Part shown: piece by piece, positions 48,373 to 57,724 of the stretch | Layout of the letters: every line of letters begins with the position of its first letter | Numbering within the stretch: the first letter of the stretch is position 1 | From: Luteococcus sp052116585 | GTDB taxonomy: Bacteria > Actinomycetota > Actinomycetes > Propionibacteriales > Propionibacteriaceae | Length of the DNA: 64,000 bases | Reading direction: 5' to 3' | Assembly (NCBI RefSeq): GCF_052116585.1 | Contig: NZ_JBQKKT010000003.1 | Coordinates: 62,001 to 126,000, forward strand | The notes under the pieces: model-generated | Databases searched by the model: none | What the model saw: the letters and a program-made list of their open reading frames with translations, nothing else | What the model was told of the DNA's origin: nothing | Program-made: the position numbers and the translations under genes

Positions 48373-50000
48373 CTTCCTGGTTGCTGGCGCAGTGCGTCGT
48401 CGAGCAGCTCCAGCAGGCAGGGGTGCGGCACGTCGTCCTGGCCCCAGGATCGCGCAATGCGCCGCTCTCGATGGCGCTGCAGCGCACCCCGGGCCTGCAC
48501 CTGCACGTGCGCATCGACGAGCGGTCCGCCGCCTTCCTCGCGCTCGGGATGGCCAAGGCGCTGCAGGAGCCGGTGGCCGTGGTGACCACGTCCGGCACGG
48601 CGGTGGCCAACCTCTCGCCGGCCGTGATGGAGGCCAGCGAGGCGGGAGTGCCGCTGGTGGTGCTGTCAGCTGATCGGCCGCTGACCATGATCAACTCCGG
48701 CGGCAACCAGACCGGGCACCAGTTCGGGCTGTTTGCGGGGCAGGTTCGTCACCAGGTGCAGCTGACCAGCGACGGGACGGTTCCCTCCTGGCGCTTCCAG
48801 CTGCGCCGCGCCCTCACCCTTGCAGCTGGCGACCGAACCGCCGATCCCGGCCCCGTCCAGGTGAACCTGCACTTCGACGAGCCCCTCATGCCCACCGACG
48901 AGTCGCTGCCCGAGCCGGGGCACTGGCAGGTGGAATTGGTTCGCGGTAGTGCGCCCGTGCTCCTGGACGGCGCTGCGCGCACGGTGGTGCTCGTGGGGGA
49001 TGCCACACCGCAGACGGGACGGCACGCCGCCCAGGTGGCCCAGGCCGGACACGTCCCGCTGTTGGCCGAGCCGTCCAGCAATGCCCGCACCGGCCGCGCC
49101 ATCAGCACCTACCGCCTGCTGCTGGGCAAGGCGGATCTGGGCGGCAGGATCCAGCGGGTGGTGGTCTTCGGGCACCCGACTCTGTCACGCCCCGTCACCC
49201 GATTGCTGCGTCGCGACGACGTGGAGATCATCGTCGTGGCCGACGGAGCCCGCTGGCCAGACCCGGGTTTCACTGCCTCCCGGGTGGTCGACGACGTGGT
49301 GCTCTCCCCGGCGCACGAGCAGCACTGGCTGAACCAGTGGCTGACGGCAGACCTGGACATGCAGACCCGGCTGGAGCTGGCGCAACGCCCGCCCGTGGGG
49401 GAGAGCGCTGCGGTCACCGGCCACGCCGTCGCCTCGCTGGTGGTGGAGCGCACGGCAGGGCAGGTGCTGGTGCTGGGCTCCTCCAACCCGATTCGTGATG
49501 CGGACCTCGCCCCGATTCCCGAGGCCTTGCTGGGCCCGGAGGTACCGGGCACCCGGGTCTTCGCCAACCGGGGGCTGGCCGGGATCGACGGGGTGATCTC
49601 CACCGCCGCCGGTATCGCGCTGGCCCTGGACAGCCCGACCACCTGTCTGCTGGGTGACCTCACCTTCCTGCACGACGTGGGCGGGTTGTGGCTGGGTCAG
49701 CTGGAGACGGCGCCCCGGCTACGGCTGGTGGTCCTCGACGATCGGGGCGGCAGCATCTTCCACACCCTGGAGCAGGGCGGCGACGAGTACCGCGACGGCT
49801 TCGAGAAGGTCTTCGGCACGCCGCACCGGGCCGATCTGTCCGCGATTGCCGGCGGCTACGGCTGGCAGGTCGCGACGGTCACCGACCTGGAGGAGCTGGG
49901 CCAGCGGCTGCGGGTCCCGGTACGTGGCCCTGAGCTGCTGGTGGTCCCGGTGGCCCGCGACGGGCGACGGGCCTGGGCGCAGCAGCTCGCCAGCCTCTGA
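48369..50000 (+). CDS. menD: SEPHCHC synthase (MenD)
   Basis: A 543-residue thiamine-diphosphate enzyme. HVVLAPGSRNAPLS opens it, the Glu of the cofactor site is in RIDERSAAFLALGMAKA, and the ThDP/Mg motif GDLTFLHDVGGL is near residue 435. It joins 2-oxoglutarate-derived succinic semialdehyde to isochorismate, the first committed step of the pathway. Coupled to menC by ATGA. The isochorismate supplier menF is at 54891-56141. Confidence 0.95.
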   Translation: MTSWLLAQCVVEQLQQAGVRHVVLAPGSRNAPLSMALQRTPGLHLHVRIDERSAAFLALGMAKALQEPVAVVTTSGTAVANLSPAVMEASEAGVPLVVLSADRPLTMINSGGNQTGHQFGLFAGQVRHQVQLTSDGTVPSWRFQLRRALTLAAGDRTADPGPVQVNLHFDEPLMPTDESLPEPGHWQVELVRGSAPVLLDGAARTVVLVGDATPQTGRHAAQVAQAGHVPLLAEPSSNARTGRAISTYRLLLGKADLGGRIQRVVVFGHPTLSRPVTRLLRRDDVEIIVVADGARWPDPGFTASRVVDDVVLSPAHEQHWLNQWLTADLDMQTRLELAQRPPVGESAAVTGHAVASLVVERTAGQVLVLGSSNPIRDADLAPIPEALLGPEVPGTRVFANRGLAGIDGVISTAAGIALALDSPTTCLLGDLTFLHDVGGLWLGQLETAPRLRLVVLDDRGGSIFHTLEQGGDEYRDGFEKVFGTPHRADLSAIAGGYGWQVATVTDLEELGQRLRVPVRGPELLVVPVARDGRRAWAQQLASL

Positions 50001-50028
50001 GCCGGCATCGGCCGGGGCCTGCGCGGGC

Positions 50029-51759
50029 TCAGGTGGTGGGCGTCTCGGCGTCGGGCGCCTCGTCGTCCAGGGTGCGCAGCCAGGCCCGCAGTTGGTGGGT
50101 GGCCCGCACATCGTCCTCGTTGTACTCCAGCACGCGGGTGGTCGCCTCGCTGCGGGTGAGCTCGTCGGGGCCGTGCACGGCATCGCGGAACCAGCGCTGG
50201 GAGTTCAGGCCGCCCGGGTCGTCGTCGCGCCACTCGAAGCCGGGGCCGGACCGGGCCACCACCTTGAGGCCCAGGCCATTGGTGCCGAAGAAGTGCCCCT
50301 TGACCAGGGAGAACAGGTCCACGAAGTGGGATCGCACCCGGTGGGCGGCGGCCAGCACGTCCGGCTTGCCACTGCGACGCGCCAGCCGCATCAGGTGCAC
50401 CACCTCGTAGTCCGAGTAGTGGTACACGCGGGTGTCGGGCCGTTCGGTGACCAACCGGTCCAGCCAGGTGATGGCCTCCACGGCCAGCGCCACCTCACCG
50501 GCATTGTCCAACTCCTCGAACCGGGAGAAGGCCTTGTAGAAGGGGTCGGAGCCGGTGGTCCGGTCGTCGACGAGGAAACCCCACAGGTAGACCCGGTCAC
50601 CCGCGGAGGTCTCGATGTCGAAGTCGATCTCCAGGCTGGATTCGGGCAGGTCGACCGGCTCGGAGGTGAGACGTTCCAGCTCCACCCCGGCCAGCATCAA
50701 GGAGGCGCGTCGTGCCGCCAGCCGCAGCCGGGAGTCGGCACCGCTGCGGTGCGCCACCTCCGGCAGATAGCTCTCCATCAGTGCCTCGACGTCGGCGTGC
50801 GCCAGATCCGCCAGCGTGTTGATGCCGTGATTGCGCAGCACGCTGATCTCACGAACATCCAGCGGGGACTTGTTGATCCGCAGGCTCAGGTCATCCTCGC
50901 CCAGCTGCGGCTTGCAGACCTCCCACCAGGTGCAGTGGTCACATTCGCGCACGACGATGGGGGAGACCATCGGCCGGTGGTCCTCGCCCACCCCAGTGCG
51001 GGCGGCGGCCACCTGGGCCACCTTCACCCGGAAACCGAACTCGTGGTCATAGCGCTCGAGCGCGCTGCGCAGCTTCCACCCCGTGCTGGAGGTTCGGGAG
51101 AAGGTACGGATGAACTTGGCCGAGAGGTCCACCCAGCTGATGGCGGGACGGTGCTGGCCGTTCAGGTGGTCGGTTCCGATCACCCCGGCCACGGCCCCAC
51201 CCCCATCGGCCCAGCCGGCGGCCTCCAGCAGTCGCCAGTAGTGGGACATCTGCAGCAGGTCCGCCTCGCGTGACGGCTTGAAGACCAGCTGGGGCAGGGT
51301 CAGCTCCGTCGTCGGGTCTGCGAGGGTGCTGTAGCGCAGCAGCTGGTCGGTGTGGCTCATCTCCACCACGCGGTGCCGCTTGGCCTCCACGGGCCGGTAG
51401 CCAGCGCGGCCGTCGGGCTGGTCGGCTCCGCGCACCAGCATGTCGGGTTGTCCTCGGCGGTGGCCGGCCACATCTGCCGGCAGCCTGGGGCCGATCACGA
51501 CGCGACGCCCGGCCGCCAGGGCCTCCTGCGTCAGACGCTGGGCCTCATCGCGATCCTCGATCTGGCGCAGGTCTGCCACATCGGGCGCGTGGTCGATCAC
51601 CAGTTGCAGGACCTCGTCCTCAAAGGTCTTGCCGCCGGCAAAGAGCTCCTGCAACGCCTCGTCGGGTTGGCTCTGGGGAGCCACCACGGTGGGGTCGTAG
51701 CGGTTCTGCGTCTTGACCGGGCAGGAGCGCGCAGCGTACGGGTCGAGGATGATTGCCAT
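50029..51759 (-). CDS. TM0106-family RecB-like putative nuclease
   Basis: A 576-residue protein. The first half is a RecB/Cas4-like nuclease domain (GQPDMLVRGA, YRPVEAKRHR as the PD-ExK core) with an Fe-S-type Cys set: one Cys near the N-terminus (ARSCPVK) and CDHCTWWEVC near residue 275. The second half is an RNase H-like exonuclease domain (LEIDFDIETSAGDRVYLWG, later EYNEDDVRATHQL). Between them is a helix-hairpin-helix-like stretch (VLRNHGINTLADLAHA). The cellular role is not known; DNA repair or defence is plausible. It converges on menD with 28 nt between. Confidence 0.83.
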   Translation of the reverse strand: MAIILDPYAARSCPVKTQNRYDPTVVAPQSQPDEALQELFAGGKTFEDEVLQLVIDHAPDVADLRQIEDRDEAQRLTQEALAAGRRVVIGPRLPADVAGHRRGQPDMLVRGADQPDGRAGYRPVEAKRHRVVEMSHTDQLLRYSTLADPTTELTLPQLVFKPSREADLLQMSHYWRLLEAAGWADGGGAVAGVIGTDHLNGQHRPAISWVDLSAKFIRTFSRTSSTGWKLRSALERYDHEFGFRVKVAQVAAARTGVGEDHRPMVSPIVVRECDHCTWWEVCKPQLGEDDLSLRINKSPLDVREISVLRNHGINTLADLAHADVEALMESYLPEVAHRSGADSRLRLAARRASLMLAGVELERLTSEPVDLPESSLEIDFDIETSAGDRVYLWGFLVDDRTTGSDPFYKAFSRFEELDNAGEVALAVEAITWLDRLVTERPDTRVYHYSDYEVVHLMRLARRSGKPDVLAAAHRVRSHFVDLFSLVKGHFFGTNGLGLKVVARSGPGFEWRDDDPGGLNSQRWFRDAVHGPDELTRSEATTRVLEYNEDDVRATHQLRAWLRTLDDEAPDAETPTT

Positions 51760-51769
51760 TGGTGCGGTA

Positions 51770-52474
51770 TCAGGCCTTCCAGCCGCGATGCAGGGCGATG
51801 ATTCCCTGGCTGAGGTTGCGCCAGCCGACGGCCTGCCAACCGGCCTTGGCCATCAGGTCGGCCAGTTCCTCCTGGCGCTTCCAGGTCAGCACCGATTCGA
51901 AGAGGTACTCGTAGGCGGCGGGATTGCTGGAGAAACGGCTCAGGGCGGGAAGTGCGCGCGGGATCCACTGGTCGTAGACGAACTCGAAGGCCCGATTGGT
52001 GGGATGACTCATCTCGCAGATGACCACCTGGCCACCTGGGCGGGTGACACGCAGCATCTCCTGCAGCGCGGCCAGCGTGTCCTCCACATTGCGCAGGCCG
52101 TAGCTGATCGTGACCGTGTCAAAGGTGTTGTCCGCATAGGGCAACTGGAGGGCGTCGCCGGCGACGAACTGCAGCTGCGGCTGGCGCTGCTGGCCAACGC
52201 GCAGCATGCCCATGCTCAGGTCGGTCGGGAAGACCTCGGCCCCCAGCTCGGCGAAGGTGGCCGCCGAGGTGCCGGTGCCACCGGCCAGGTCAAGGATCAC
52301 GTCGCCCGGCTTGGGGTTCACCGCCTCCACCGTGTCGCGACGCCACTGGCGCTGCAGGCCAAAGGTCATCAGGTCGTTCAACAGGTCGTAGCGCTGGGCG
52401 ACGCCGTCGAACATCTGGGCGACGTCATTGCGTCGCTTGGCGAGGGTGGCACGGGACTCGAACACGGGGCCCAT
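51770..52474 (-). CDS. menG: Demethylmenaquinone methyltransferase
   Basis: A 234-residue class I SAM methyltransferase of the UbiE/MenG family. RYDLLNDLMTFGLQRQWRRDTV, the SAM motif VILDLAGGTGTSA, YGLRNVED and LRVTRPGGQVVICEMSHP are diagnostic. It adds the final methyl group of menaquinone. The start at 52474 (MGPVFESRATLAK) is chosen over upstream ATGs because GGAAG precedes it and the family begins here. It is divergent from the ABC ATPase gene. Confidence 0.93.
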   Translation of the reverse strand: MGPVFESRATLAKRRNDVAQMFDGVAQRYDLLNDLMTFGLQRQWRRDTVEAVNPKPGDVILDLAGGTGTSAATFAELGAEVFPTDLSMGMLRVGQQRQPQLQFVAGDALQLPYADNTFDTVTISYGLRNVEDTLAALQEMLRVTRPGGQVVICEMSHPTNRAFEFVYDQWIPRALPALSRFSSNPAAYEYLFESVLTWKRQEELADLMAKAGWQAVGWRNLSQGIIALHRGWKA

Positions 52475-52547
52475 TCTTCCATGCCTTGCCACCGACCAGT
52501 GTCGGTGCGTTCCGGTGGCCGCAGGGGCATGGCGCACAATGGGACGC

Positions 52548-53192
52548 ATGGCATCACGCAAGACCGTCCTGTCGGTCAGGGATTTGAGCAAGCACTACGG
52601 GGAGCACGTCATCGTCGACGGTTTCAACCTGGACGTCAAGGAGGGGGAGGCCGTGGCACTGACCGGCCGAAATGGTGCCGGAAAGTCCACCGTGCTGCGC
52701 TGCCTGGTGGGTGCCGACAAGCCGACCTCCGGCACGGTCGAGGTCTGCGGCATGCCGATGCGTGAGACCAATCCGGACATTCGACGCAATGTGGCCACGG
52801 TGATCGACGATCTGGACTTCTTCCCCGACCTCTCGGTGGTGGAACACCTGGACCTGTTGGCCCGGGCCCACGGCCAGGAGGAGCCCGATGCCCTCGTCGA
52901 CGAGGTGCTGGACCAGGTGCAGCTGGTGCCGCAGGCGGGACAGCTGCCCGGCACGCTGAGTTCGGGCCAGCGCCGTCGTCTGGCCCTGGCCACGGCCTTC
53001 GTCCGTCCGCGAAGGCTGCTGGTGCTCGACGAACCGGAGCAGCGCCTGGACGTGGAGGGAATCGCGTGGCTGGGCCGTCGGCTCCGACAGGACCTGGACC
53101 AGGGGCTGGCGGTGGTGATGGCCTCGCACGAGCCGTCGCTGGTGGCCGCGGTGCGGGCGCGTGAGGTGGAACTGGGCGGTGCCCGCGGATGA
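52548..53192 (+). CDS. ABC transporter ATP-binding protein
   Basis: A 214-residue ATPase: Walker A GRNGAGKS, signature LSSGQRRRLA, Walker B LLVLDEPEQRLD (the usual SAGLD loop reads EQRLD) and SHEP as switch. It overlaps the DUF6297 membrane protein gene by 4 nt, its likely permease. CACAAT 7 nt before the ATG suggests a leaderless mRNA; an in-frame ATG at 52539 is less likely. Substrate unknown. Confidence 0.9.
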   Translation: MASRKTVLSVRDLSKHYGEHVIVDGFNLDVKEGEAVALTGRNGAGKSTVLRCLVGADKPTSGTVEVCGMPMRETNPDIRRNVATVIDDLDFFPDLSVVEHLDLLARAHGQEEPDALVDEVLDQVQLVPQAGQLPGTLSSGQRRRLALATAFVRPRRLLVLDEPEQRLDVEGIAWLGRRLRQDLDQGLAVVMASHEPSLVAAVRAREVELGGARG

Positions 53193-54877
53193 GCACTTCC
53201 CCACAGGCCCACCGCCCTGGGCCGGACGTGGCCGAACCGCTGCCCTCGCTGGGGGAGGTCGACGAGCGACAACTGGAGCTCTTGATCAAGGACTGGCGTC
53301 AGGGCCGCGCCCAGCGTCACCTGGGGCAGATGTTGTCCGACGCGTACATTGCCGTCTTCGCCGGGGTGATGATCGTCGCGATGCTCACCAATGTGGTGAT
53401 CCGCGCCCAGCAGATGGCCTCCAACTGCGAGACCACCGCGTGCCTCTCGGGTCGCGGGCTGTTGCCGTGGGCGGCCCTGTTCGGCAGTTTCGTGCTGACC
53501 CTGGCGGCCTGCACCCTGTTCGGTCCGGTGCTGGCGTCTGCGGCCGAGGGCTTCTGGTTGTTGGACGCCCCGCTGCGGCGCTCGCGCCTCCTGGTCCGAC
53601 GTCTGGTGATGGCCCTGATGGCGGCCCTCGTCCTGGGTGCTGCCCTGGGGGCGCTGGTGGCGGCCCTGACCGGTTCTCCGCTGGTGCTGGTGGGCGCATG
53701 GGCCGCTGCGACGGGGCTGGGGGCGGCGGGTCTGGTGGCCTTCGCCGCTGCCCAGCAGGGGGCCGAACGATCCTGGCCGGTGCGCCTCCTGCAGTCCTTG
53801 GCGGCAGTGGCGGGCGTGCTGACCATGTTGGCGGTGGTGGCCACCGCGACGGGGCGGGCCTCGATCCACATCTCGCACGACAGCACCCGGCTGTGGGCCC
53901 TGCTGGTGGCCGGTCTCGGGGCGGTGGCCCTGGTGGGCTTCGGCATCCTGGCGCGCGCCCGGCTGAACGGCATCAGACGTGCTCGGCTGCTCAGCGGCGG
54001 TTCGCTGGTCAGCGGTATGCAGGGGGCCATGTTCGGGCTGGACTTCGGCCTGATGCGAGACATCCTGGTGCAGCGGGAGGCGATGCGTCGCGGCAGCGTG
54101 CGTGCCACGCGGGGCCGCGGCATCGGCACGAGTGCCCTGGTGTGGCGTGACTTCCAGCGGGTGCTGCGCTTCCCGAAGCCGCTGGTCCTGCTGCTGGTCA
54201 GCGCGGTGGTGCCCTATGCGGTGCAGGCGCTGGGGTTGGGTGCGTTGAATGCCGCCATCTCCGCCCTGGTCCTGATGGCGGCGCTGATCCCGTTCTTCTC
54301 CAGCCTGCGCGTGCTCACCCGCACCCGGGGTCTGGCCCGCGCCTTCCCATGGAGCACGTCACAGCTGCGGACCGCCGCCTGCGTGGTGCCGATGGTGCTG
54401 GCCGGCCTGTGGACCCTGGCGGTCATCCCCGCCTTCGTCGGGCTTGGCACCGAGGCGCCCCGCCAGGTCAACGACGGCGTGATGGTGGCGCTGGTCTGCG
54501 GTGTCGCCGGGCTGGTGGCGGCCATCCGCTGGGTGGCCGCCGCCCCGCCGGACTTCTCCAAGCCGATGCTGTCCACCAGTGCCGGTGCGATGCCGCCGGG
54601 CGTGGCGATGAATCTGCTGCGCGGTTTCGACATGGTGGCCCTGATCACCCTGCCCGTGGTCTTCGGTCTGTCGCCGTGGATCTCGCTCTTCCTGGCAGCG
54701 ATGGCCTTCTCCGTGCTGCGCATGGGAGGCCTGGATGCCGACGAGCTGCAGGCCCAGAAGGAGGAGAACGAGCGCCTCCTCGCGGAGGCGAAGGCCGAGA
54801 AGACCAGGGAGGCGAAGGCCGAGAAGACCAGTGGGCCGAAGGCTGAGAAGAAGGTCGTGCAGCGCAAGAAGCGATGA
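53189..54877 (+). CDS. DUF6297-family ABC transporter membrane protein
   Basis: A 562-residue integral membrane protein with about ten or twelve helices, a soluble acidic N-terminus (residues 1-50) and a highly charged C-terminal tail. The tail contains two in-frame 24-bp tandem repeats giving EAKAEKTR and EAKAEKTS. Proteins of this type are paired with an ABC ATPase in actinobacteria, as here (ATGA overlap). The transported substrate is unknown. Confidence 0.8.
   Translation: MSTSPQAHRPGPDVAEPLPSLGEVDERQLELLIKDWRQGRAQRHLGQMLSDAYIAVFAGVMIVAMLTNVVIRAQQMASNCETTACLSGRGLLPWAALFGSFVLTLAACTLFGPVLASAAEGFWLLDAPLRRSRLLVRRLVMALMAALVLGAALGALVAALTGSPLVLVGAWAAATGLGAAGLVAFAAAQQGAERSWPVRLLQSLAAVAGVLTMLAVVATATGRASIHISHDSTRLWALLVAGLGAVALVGFGILARARLNGIRRARLLSGGSLVSGMQGAMFGLDFGLMRDILVQREAMRRGSVRATRGRGIGTSALVWRDFQRVLRFPKPLVLLLVSAVVPYAVQALGLGALNAAISALVLMAALIPFFSSLRVLTRTRGLARAFPWSTSQLRTAACVVPMVLAGLWTLAVIPAFVGLGTEAPRQVNDGVMVALVCGVAGLVAAIRWVAAAPPDFSKPMLSTSAGAMPPGVAMNLLRGFDMVALITLPVVFGLSPWISLFLAAMAFSVLRMGGLDADELQAQKEENERLLAEAKAEKTREAKAEKTSGPKAEKKVVQRKKR
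54785..54832 (+). repeat. 24-bp tandem repeat, two copies, in the DUF6297 tail
   Basis: Copies at 54785-54808 and 54809-54832 differ by one base, followed by a diverged third copy. They encode EAKAEKT-type octapeptides in a Lys/Glu-rich tail. Confidence 0.85.
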
Positions 54878-54890
54878 CCTCCGGCGGGGG

Positions 54891-56141
54891 TCACTCGCCG
54901 GTGAGGGCCTCCCGCATCGGGGCGAACTTGGCGAGTGTCTCGGTCACCTCGTCGGCGGGCACGGAGTCGCGCATGATGCCGCAGCCGGCGAAGAGCTGGA
55001 TCTCGTGCTCGTCGACGGCGCTCAACTGGCCGCCACGCAGCGCAATGGCCCACTCTCCGTCGCCCGCCGTGTCGATCCAGCCGACGGGACCGGCATAGTG
55101 CCCGCGGTCCAGCTGTTCCAGATCGGCAATCACGTCGCGTGCCACGGGCGTGGGCGTGCCACAGACAGCAGCCGAGGGGTGCAGGGCCGCGGCCAGGGCC
55201 AGCGACGAGGTGCCGGGCTTCACCACGCCGGTGATGTCAGTGGCTAGGTGCAGCACATTGGGCAGCTCGAGGACATAGGGGGCATCGGGCACATTCATGC
55301 CCGAGCACCACGGCTCCAGTCCCTGCGCGACGCTCACGACGGCGTACTCGTGTTCCCGCAGGTCCTTCATGGATCCGGTGAGCACCGTCGCCAGTTCCGC
55401 GGCATCGGCCGCATAGGGACGACGGATCGTTCCGGCCAGCACCCGCGACGTGGCCAGCCCACCCTCGGTGCGCACCAGCATCTCCGGGGTGGCTCCCAGG
55501 GTGCGGTCCACCAAATAGGTCCAGCAGTCGCGGTAGCGGTTCACCAGCTGGTTCACGAGCCACCGCGCGTCGAGCGGCCTCTCGGTGCGCGCGATCATGT
55601 CGCGGGCCAGCACCACCTTCTCCACCTCGCCGGCCCGGATCAACTGGATGGCCTCGGCCACCGCGTCGGCCCAGCGATCGGCGTCCAGCGCCCCGTCGCC
55701 CAGTTCCACATGTCCGGGGGCCACGGGAGCGGGCTGCACCTCGGGCAGCTGGTCCTCGACGCTGCCGTGTCCGATGCGGGTCATCCAGGCCTGTCCGCGT
55801 CGGCGGCCGATGACCACCTGGGGGACCACCAGGACGGATGGTTCCGCCGATCGGTCGCCGTCGAAGCTGAAGGAGCCGAAGGCGATGGGTCCGGTGCCGG
55901 AGACTCCCATCAGTTCGGTCTCGTTCTCGAGCTCCTCGACGAACTGCTGCCACCAGACGTCGGCAGCCTCGGGGGAGTCGGTGGTGAAGCGGGCCACCTC
56001 GCCGATGCCGACGACGCCGTCGCCGCGGCGCAGGAAGGCGCTGCTGGCGCCCTCGGGAAGGAAGCGTTCCAGGTTTCCGGGGTCCTCGATGGCCACAGTG
56101 CGGGCACGCAGACGTTCAGAACCGGGATTGAGGATCACCAC
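54891..56141 (-). CDS. menF: Isochorismate synthase
   Basis: A 416-residue chorismate-binding enzyme. AGEVEKVVLARDMI, LAGTIRRP, EHEYAVVSVAQGLEPW, LHPSAAVCGTPTPVA and LFAGCGIMRDSVPADEVTET form the C-terminal catalytic domain with the Mg-binding Glu residues. It converts chorismate to isochorismate for MenD. The start is one of two adjacent GTG codons (56141 or 56138). TAGGAT just upstream fits a leaderless start at 56138. Confidence 0.92.
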   Translation of the reverse strand: MVILNPGSERLRARTVAIEDPGNLERFLPEGASSAFLRRGDGVVGIGEVARFTTDSPEAADVWWQQFVEELENETELMGVSGTGPIAFGSFSFDGDRSAEPSVLVVPQVVIGRRRGQAWMTRIGHGSVEDQLPEVQPAPVAPGHVELGDGALDADRWADAVAEAIQLIRAGEVEKVVLARDMIARTERPLDARWLVNQLVNRYRDCWTYLVDRTLGATPEMLVRTEGGLATSRVLAGTIRRPYAADAAELATVLTGSMKDLREHEYAVVSVAQGLEPWCSGMNVPDAPYVLELPNVLHLATDITGVVKPGTSSLALAAALHPSAAVCGTPTPVARDVIADLEQLDRGHYAGPVGWIDTAGDGEWAIALRGGQLSAVDEHEIQLFAGCGIMRDSVPADEVTETLAKFAPMREALTGE

Positions 56142-56296
56142 GGCATCCTAACTACCCGCGCAGGGTTGCAGCTAAACGTGCCCTTCACGGGCGTCGCGGA
56201 GCCTGAATTACGCAACGAGAATCTTGTGGAATCAGCTGCCAAAGCCCCTTGTCGGCGGCTTGTCGGCCACCGGTGATCCCAGGTGCGGTGTGTGGC

Positions 56297-56326
56297 TTGG
56301 GTTCGTCGCCGGGCAGACCCTAGACT
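56297..56326 (+). promoter_or_regulatory. Promoter of the geranylgeranyl reductase / nuo operon
   Basis: TTGGGT (56297-56302), 18-nt spacer, TAGACT (56321-56326), about 70 nt before the GTG at 56399. The 257-nt region from menF to this gene shows nothing else. No terminator is seen between this gene and nuoA, so it may drive nuo as well. Confidence 0.55.
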
Positions 56327-56398
56327 CACGGGGCAGTCAACTGCGGCAACGTGCTTGCGCGCCCGGAATCGGTCCGGGGCTGCCTGGAGGAGTGATCA

Positions 56399-57724
56399 GT
56401 GGTGCCCGTGTCGGCTTCAACGTCGCAGGATCATGTCGAGGTCCGCGAGGCCGATGTCATCGTCGTGGGCGCCGGCCCGGGAGGCTCGGCCACCGCGGCC
56501 CATCTGGCTCGCCGCGGCCTGGATGTGGTGCTGCTGGAGAAGGCGACCTTCCCGCGCGACAAGATCTGCGGCGATGGCCTGACGCCCCGCGCGGTGCGCG
56601 CCCTGGTGAAGCTGGGCATGGACATCAGCGCGGAGAACGGTTTCCATCGCAATGAGGGCCTCAAGATCTATGGCGGCGCAGCGCGCGTCGACGACGGCAC
56701 AGATCTGTTCATGCCCTGGCCGGAACTCACCGACTTCCCCAATTTCGGTCTGACCTGCGCCCGGATGGACCTGGACGAGAAGTTGGCCCGCCACGCCGCC
56801 TCCCTGGGGGCGGAACTGGTGGAGGGTGCCTCCGTCAACGCGCCGGTGCTGGACGCCGAGGGACGGATCACCGGCGTGACCACCAAGGATGGTCGCCGTT
56901 TCATGGCCCCGGTGGTCGTGGCCGCCGACGGCGTCAGCTCCCGGCTGGGTGTGGCCATGGGCGTGCACAAGTTGGACAAGCGGCCGATGGGCGTGGCGGT
57001 GCGTGCCTACTACAGGAGCCCACGCGGCGACGACGACTTCATGGAGTCCTGGCTGGAGCTGTGGGACGGCGAGCCCGGCAAGTCCAATGTGCTGCCCGGC
57101 TATGGATGGATCTTCCCGATGGGCCGCGACGCCGAGGGCCATGCCATCGTGAACGTGGGCCTGGGCATGCTGGACACCTCAGAGGCCTTCGGCAAGACCG
57201 ACTACAAGGATCTGATGCGTCGCTGGCTCGCGGCCACCCCGCCCGAGTGGGAACTCACCGAGGCCAACCAGCTGGGCCCGATCCGCGGCGCGGCCTTGCC
57301 GATGGGTTTCAACCGCAAGCCGGCCTATGCCAAGGGCTTGCTCCTGGTCGGCGATGCGGGTGGCATGGTCAACCCGTTCAACGGTGAAGGAATCGACTAT
57401 GCACTGGAGGCGGCCGAGCTGGCCGCCGACGCGATCGCCCAGGCCCACGCGCAAGGGATGGGGACCGCCGCAGCCGAGCGGGCGCTCGCGGGATACAGTT
57501 CTCAATTGGAAGGCAGTTTCGGGGGATATTTCCGTCTCGGGCACATCTTCGCGTGGCTGATCGGCAAGCCGGCCGTCATGCACGTGTGCATCAAGTACGG
57601 GCTCCCACGACGTCGACTGATGAAGCTGGTGCACAAGCTGCTGGCCAATTTGACGGATCGCCGCGGTGGCGACCTGGACGACCACATCATCAACACGCTG
57701 ACCCGTCTGGCCCCCAAGGCATGA
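56399..57724 (+). CDS. Geranylgeranyl reductase family FAD-dependent oxidoreductase (MenJ-like)
   Basis: A 441-residue flavoprotein. The FAD dinucleotide motif VVGAGPGGSATAAHLARRG is near residue 22, and PRDKICGDGLTPRA has the family Cys. GDAGGMVNPFNGEGIDYALE is the second FAD motif. It likely saturates a double bond in the menaquinone side chain, as MenJ does in mycobacteria; archaeal-type lipid reduction is the alternative. GGAGG 8 nt before the GTG supports the start. It lies directly ahead of nuoA, joined through a 21-codon micro-ORF. Confidence 0.88.
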   Translation: MVPVSASTSQDHVEVREADVIVVGAGPGGSATAAHLARRGLDVVLLEKATFPRDKICGDGLTPRAVRALVKLGMDISAENGFHRNEGLKIYGGAARVDDGTDLFMPWPELTDFPNFGLTCARMDLDEKLARHAASLGAELVEGASVNAPVLDAEGRITGVTTKDGRRFMAPVVVAADGVSSRLGVAMGVHKLDKRPMGVAVRAYYRSPRGDDDFMESWLELWDGEPGKSNVLPGYGWIFPMGRDAEGHAIVNVGLGMLDTSEAFGKTDYKDLMRRWLAATPPEWELTEANQLGPIRGAALPMGFNRKPAYAKGLLLVGDAGGMVNPFNGEGIDYALEAAELAADAIAQAHAQGMGTAAAERALAGYSSQLEGSFGGYFRLGHIFAWLIGKPAVMHVCIKYGLPRRRLMKLVHKLLANLTDRRGGDLDDHIINTLTRLAPKA

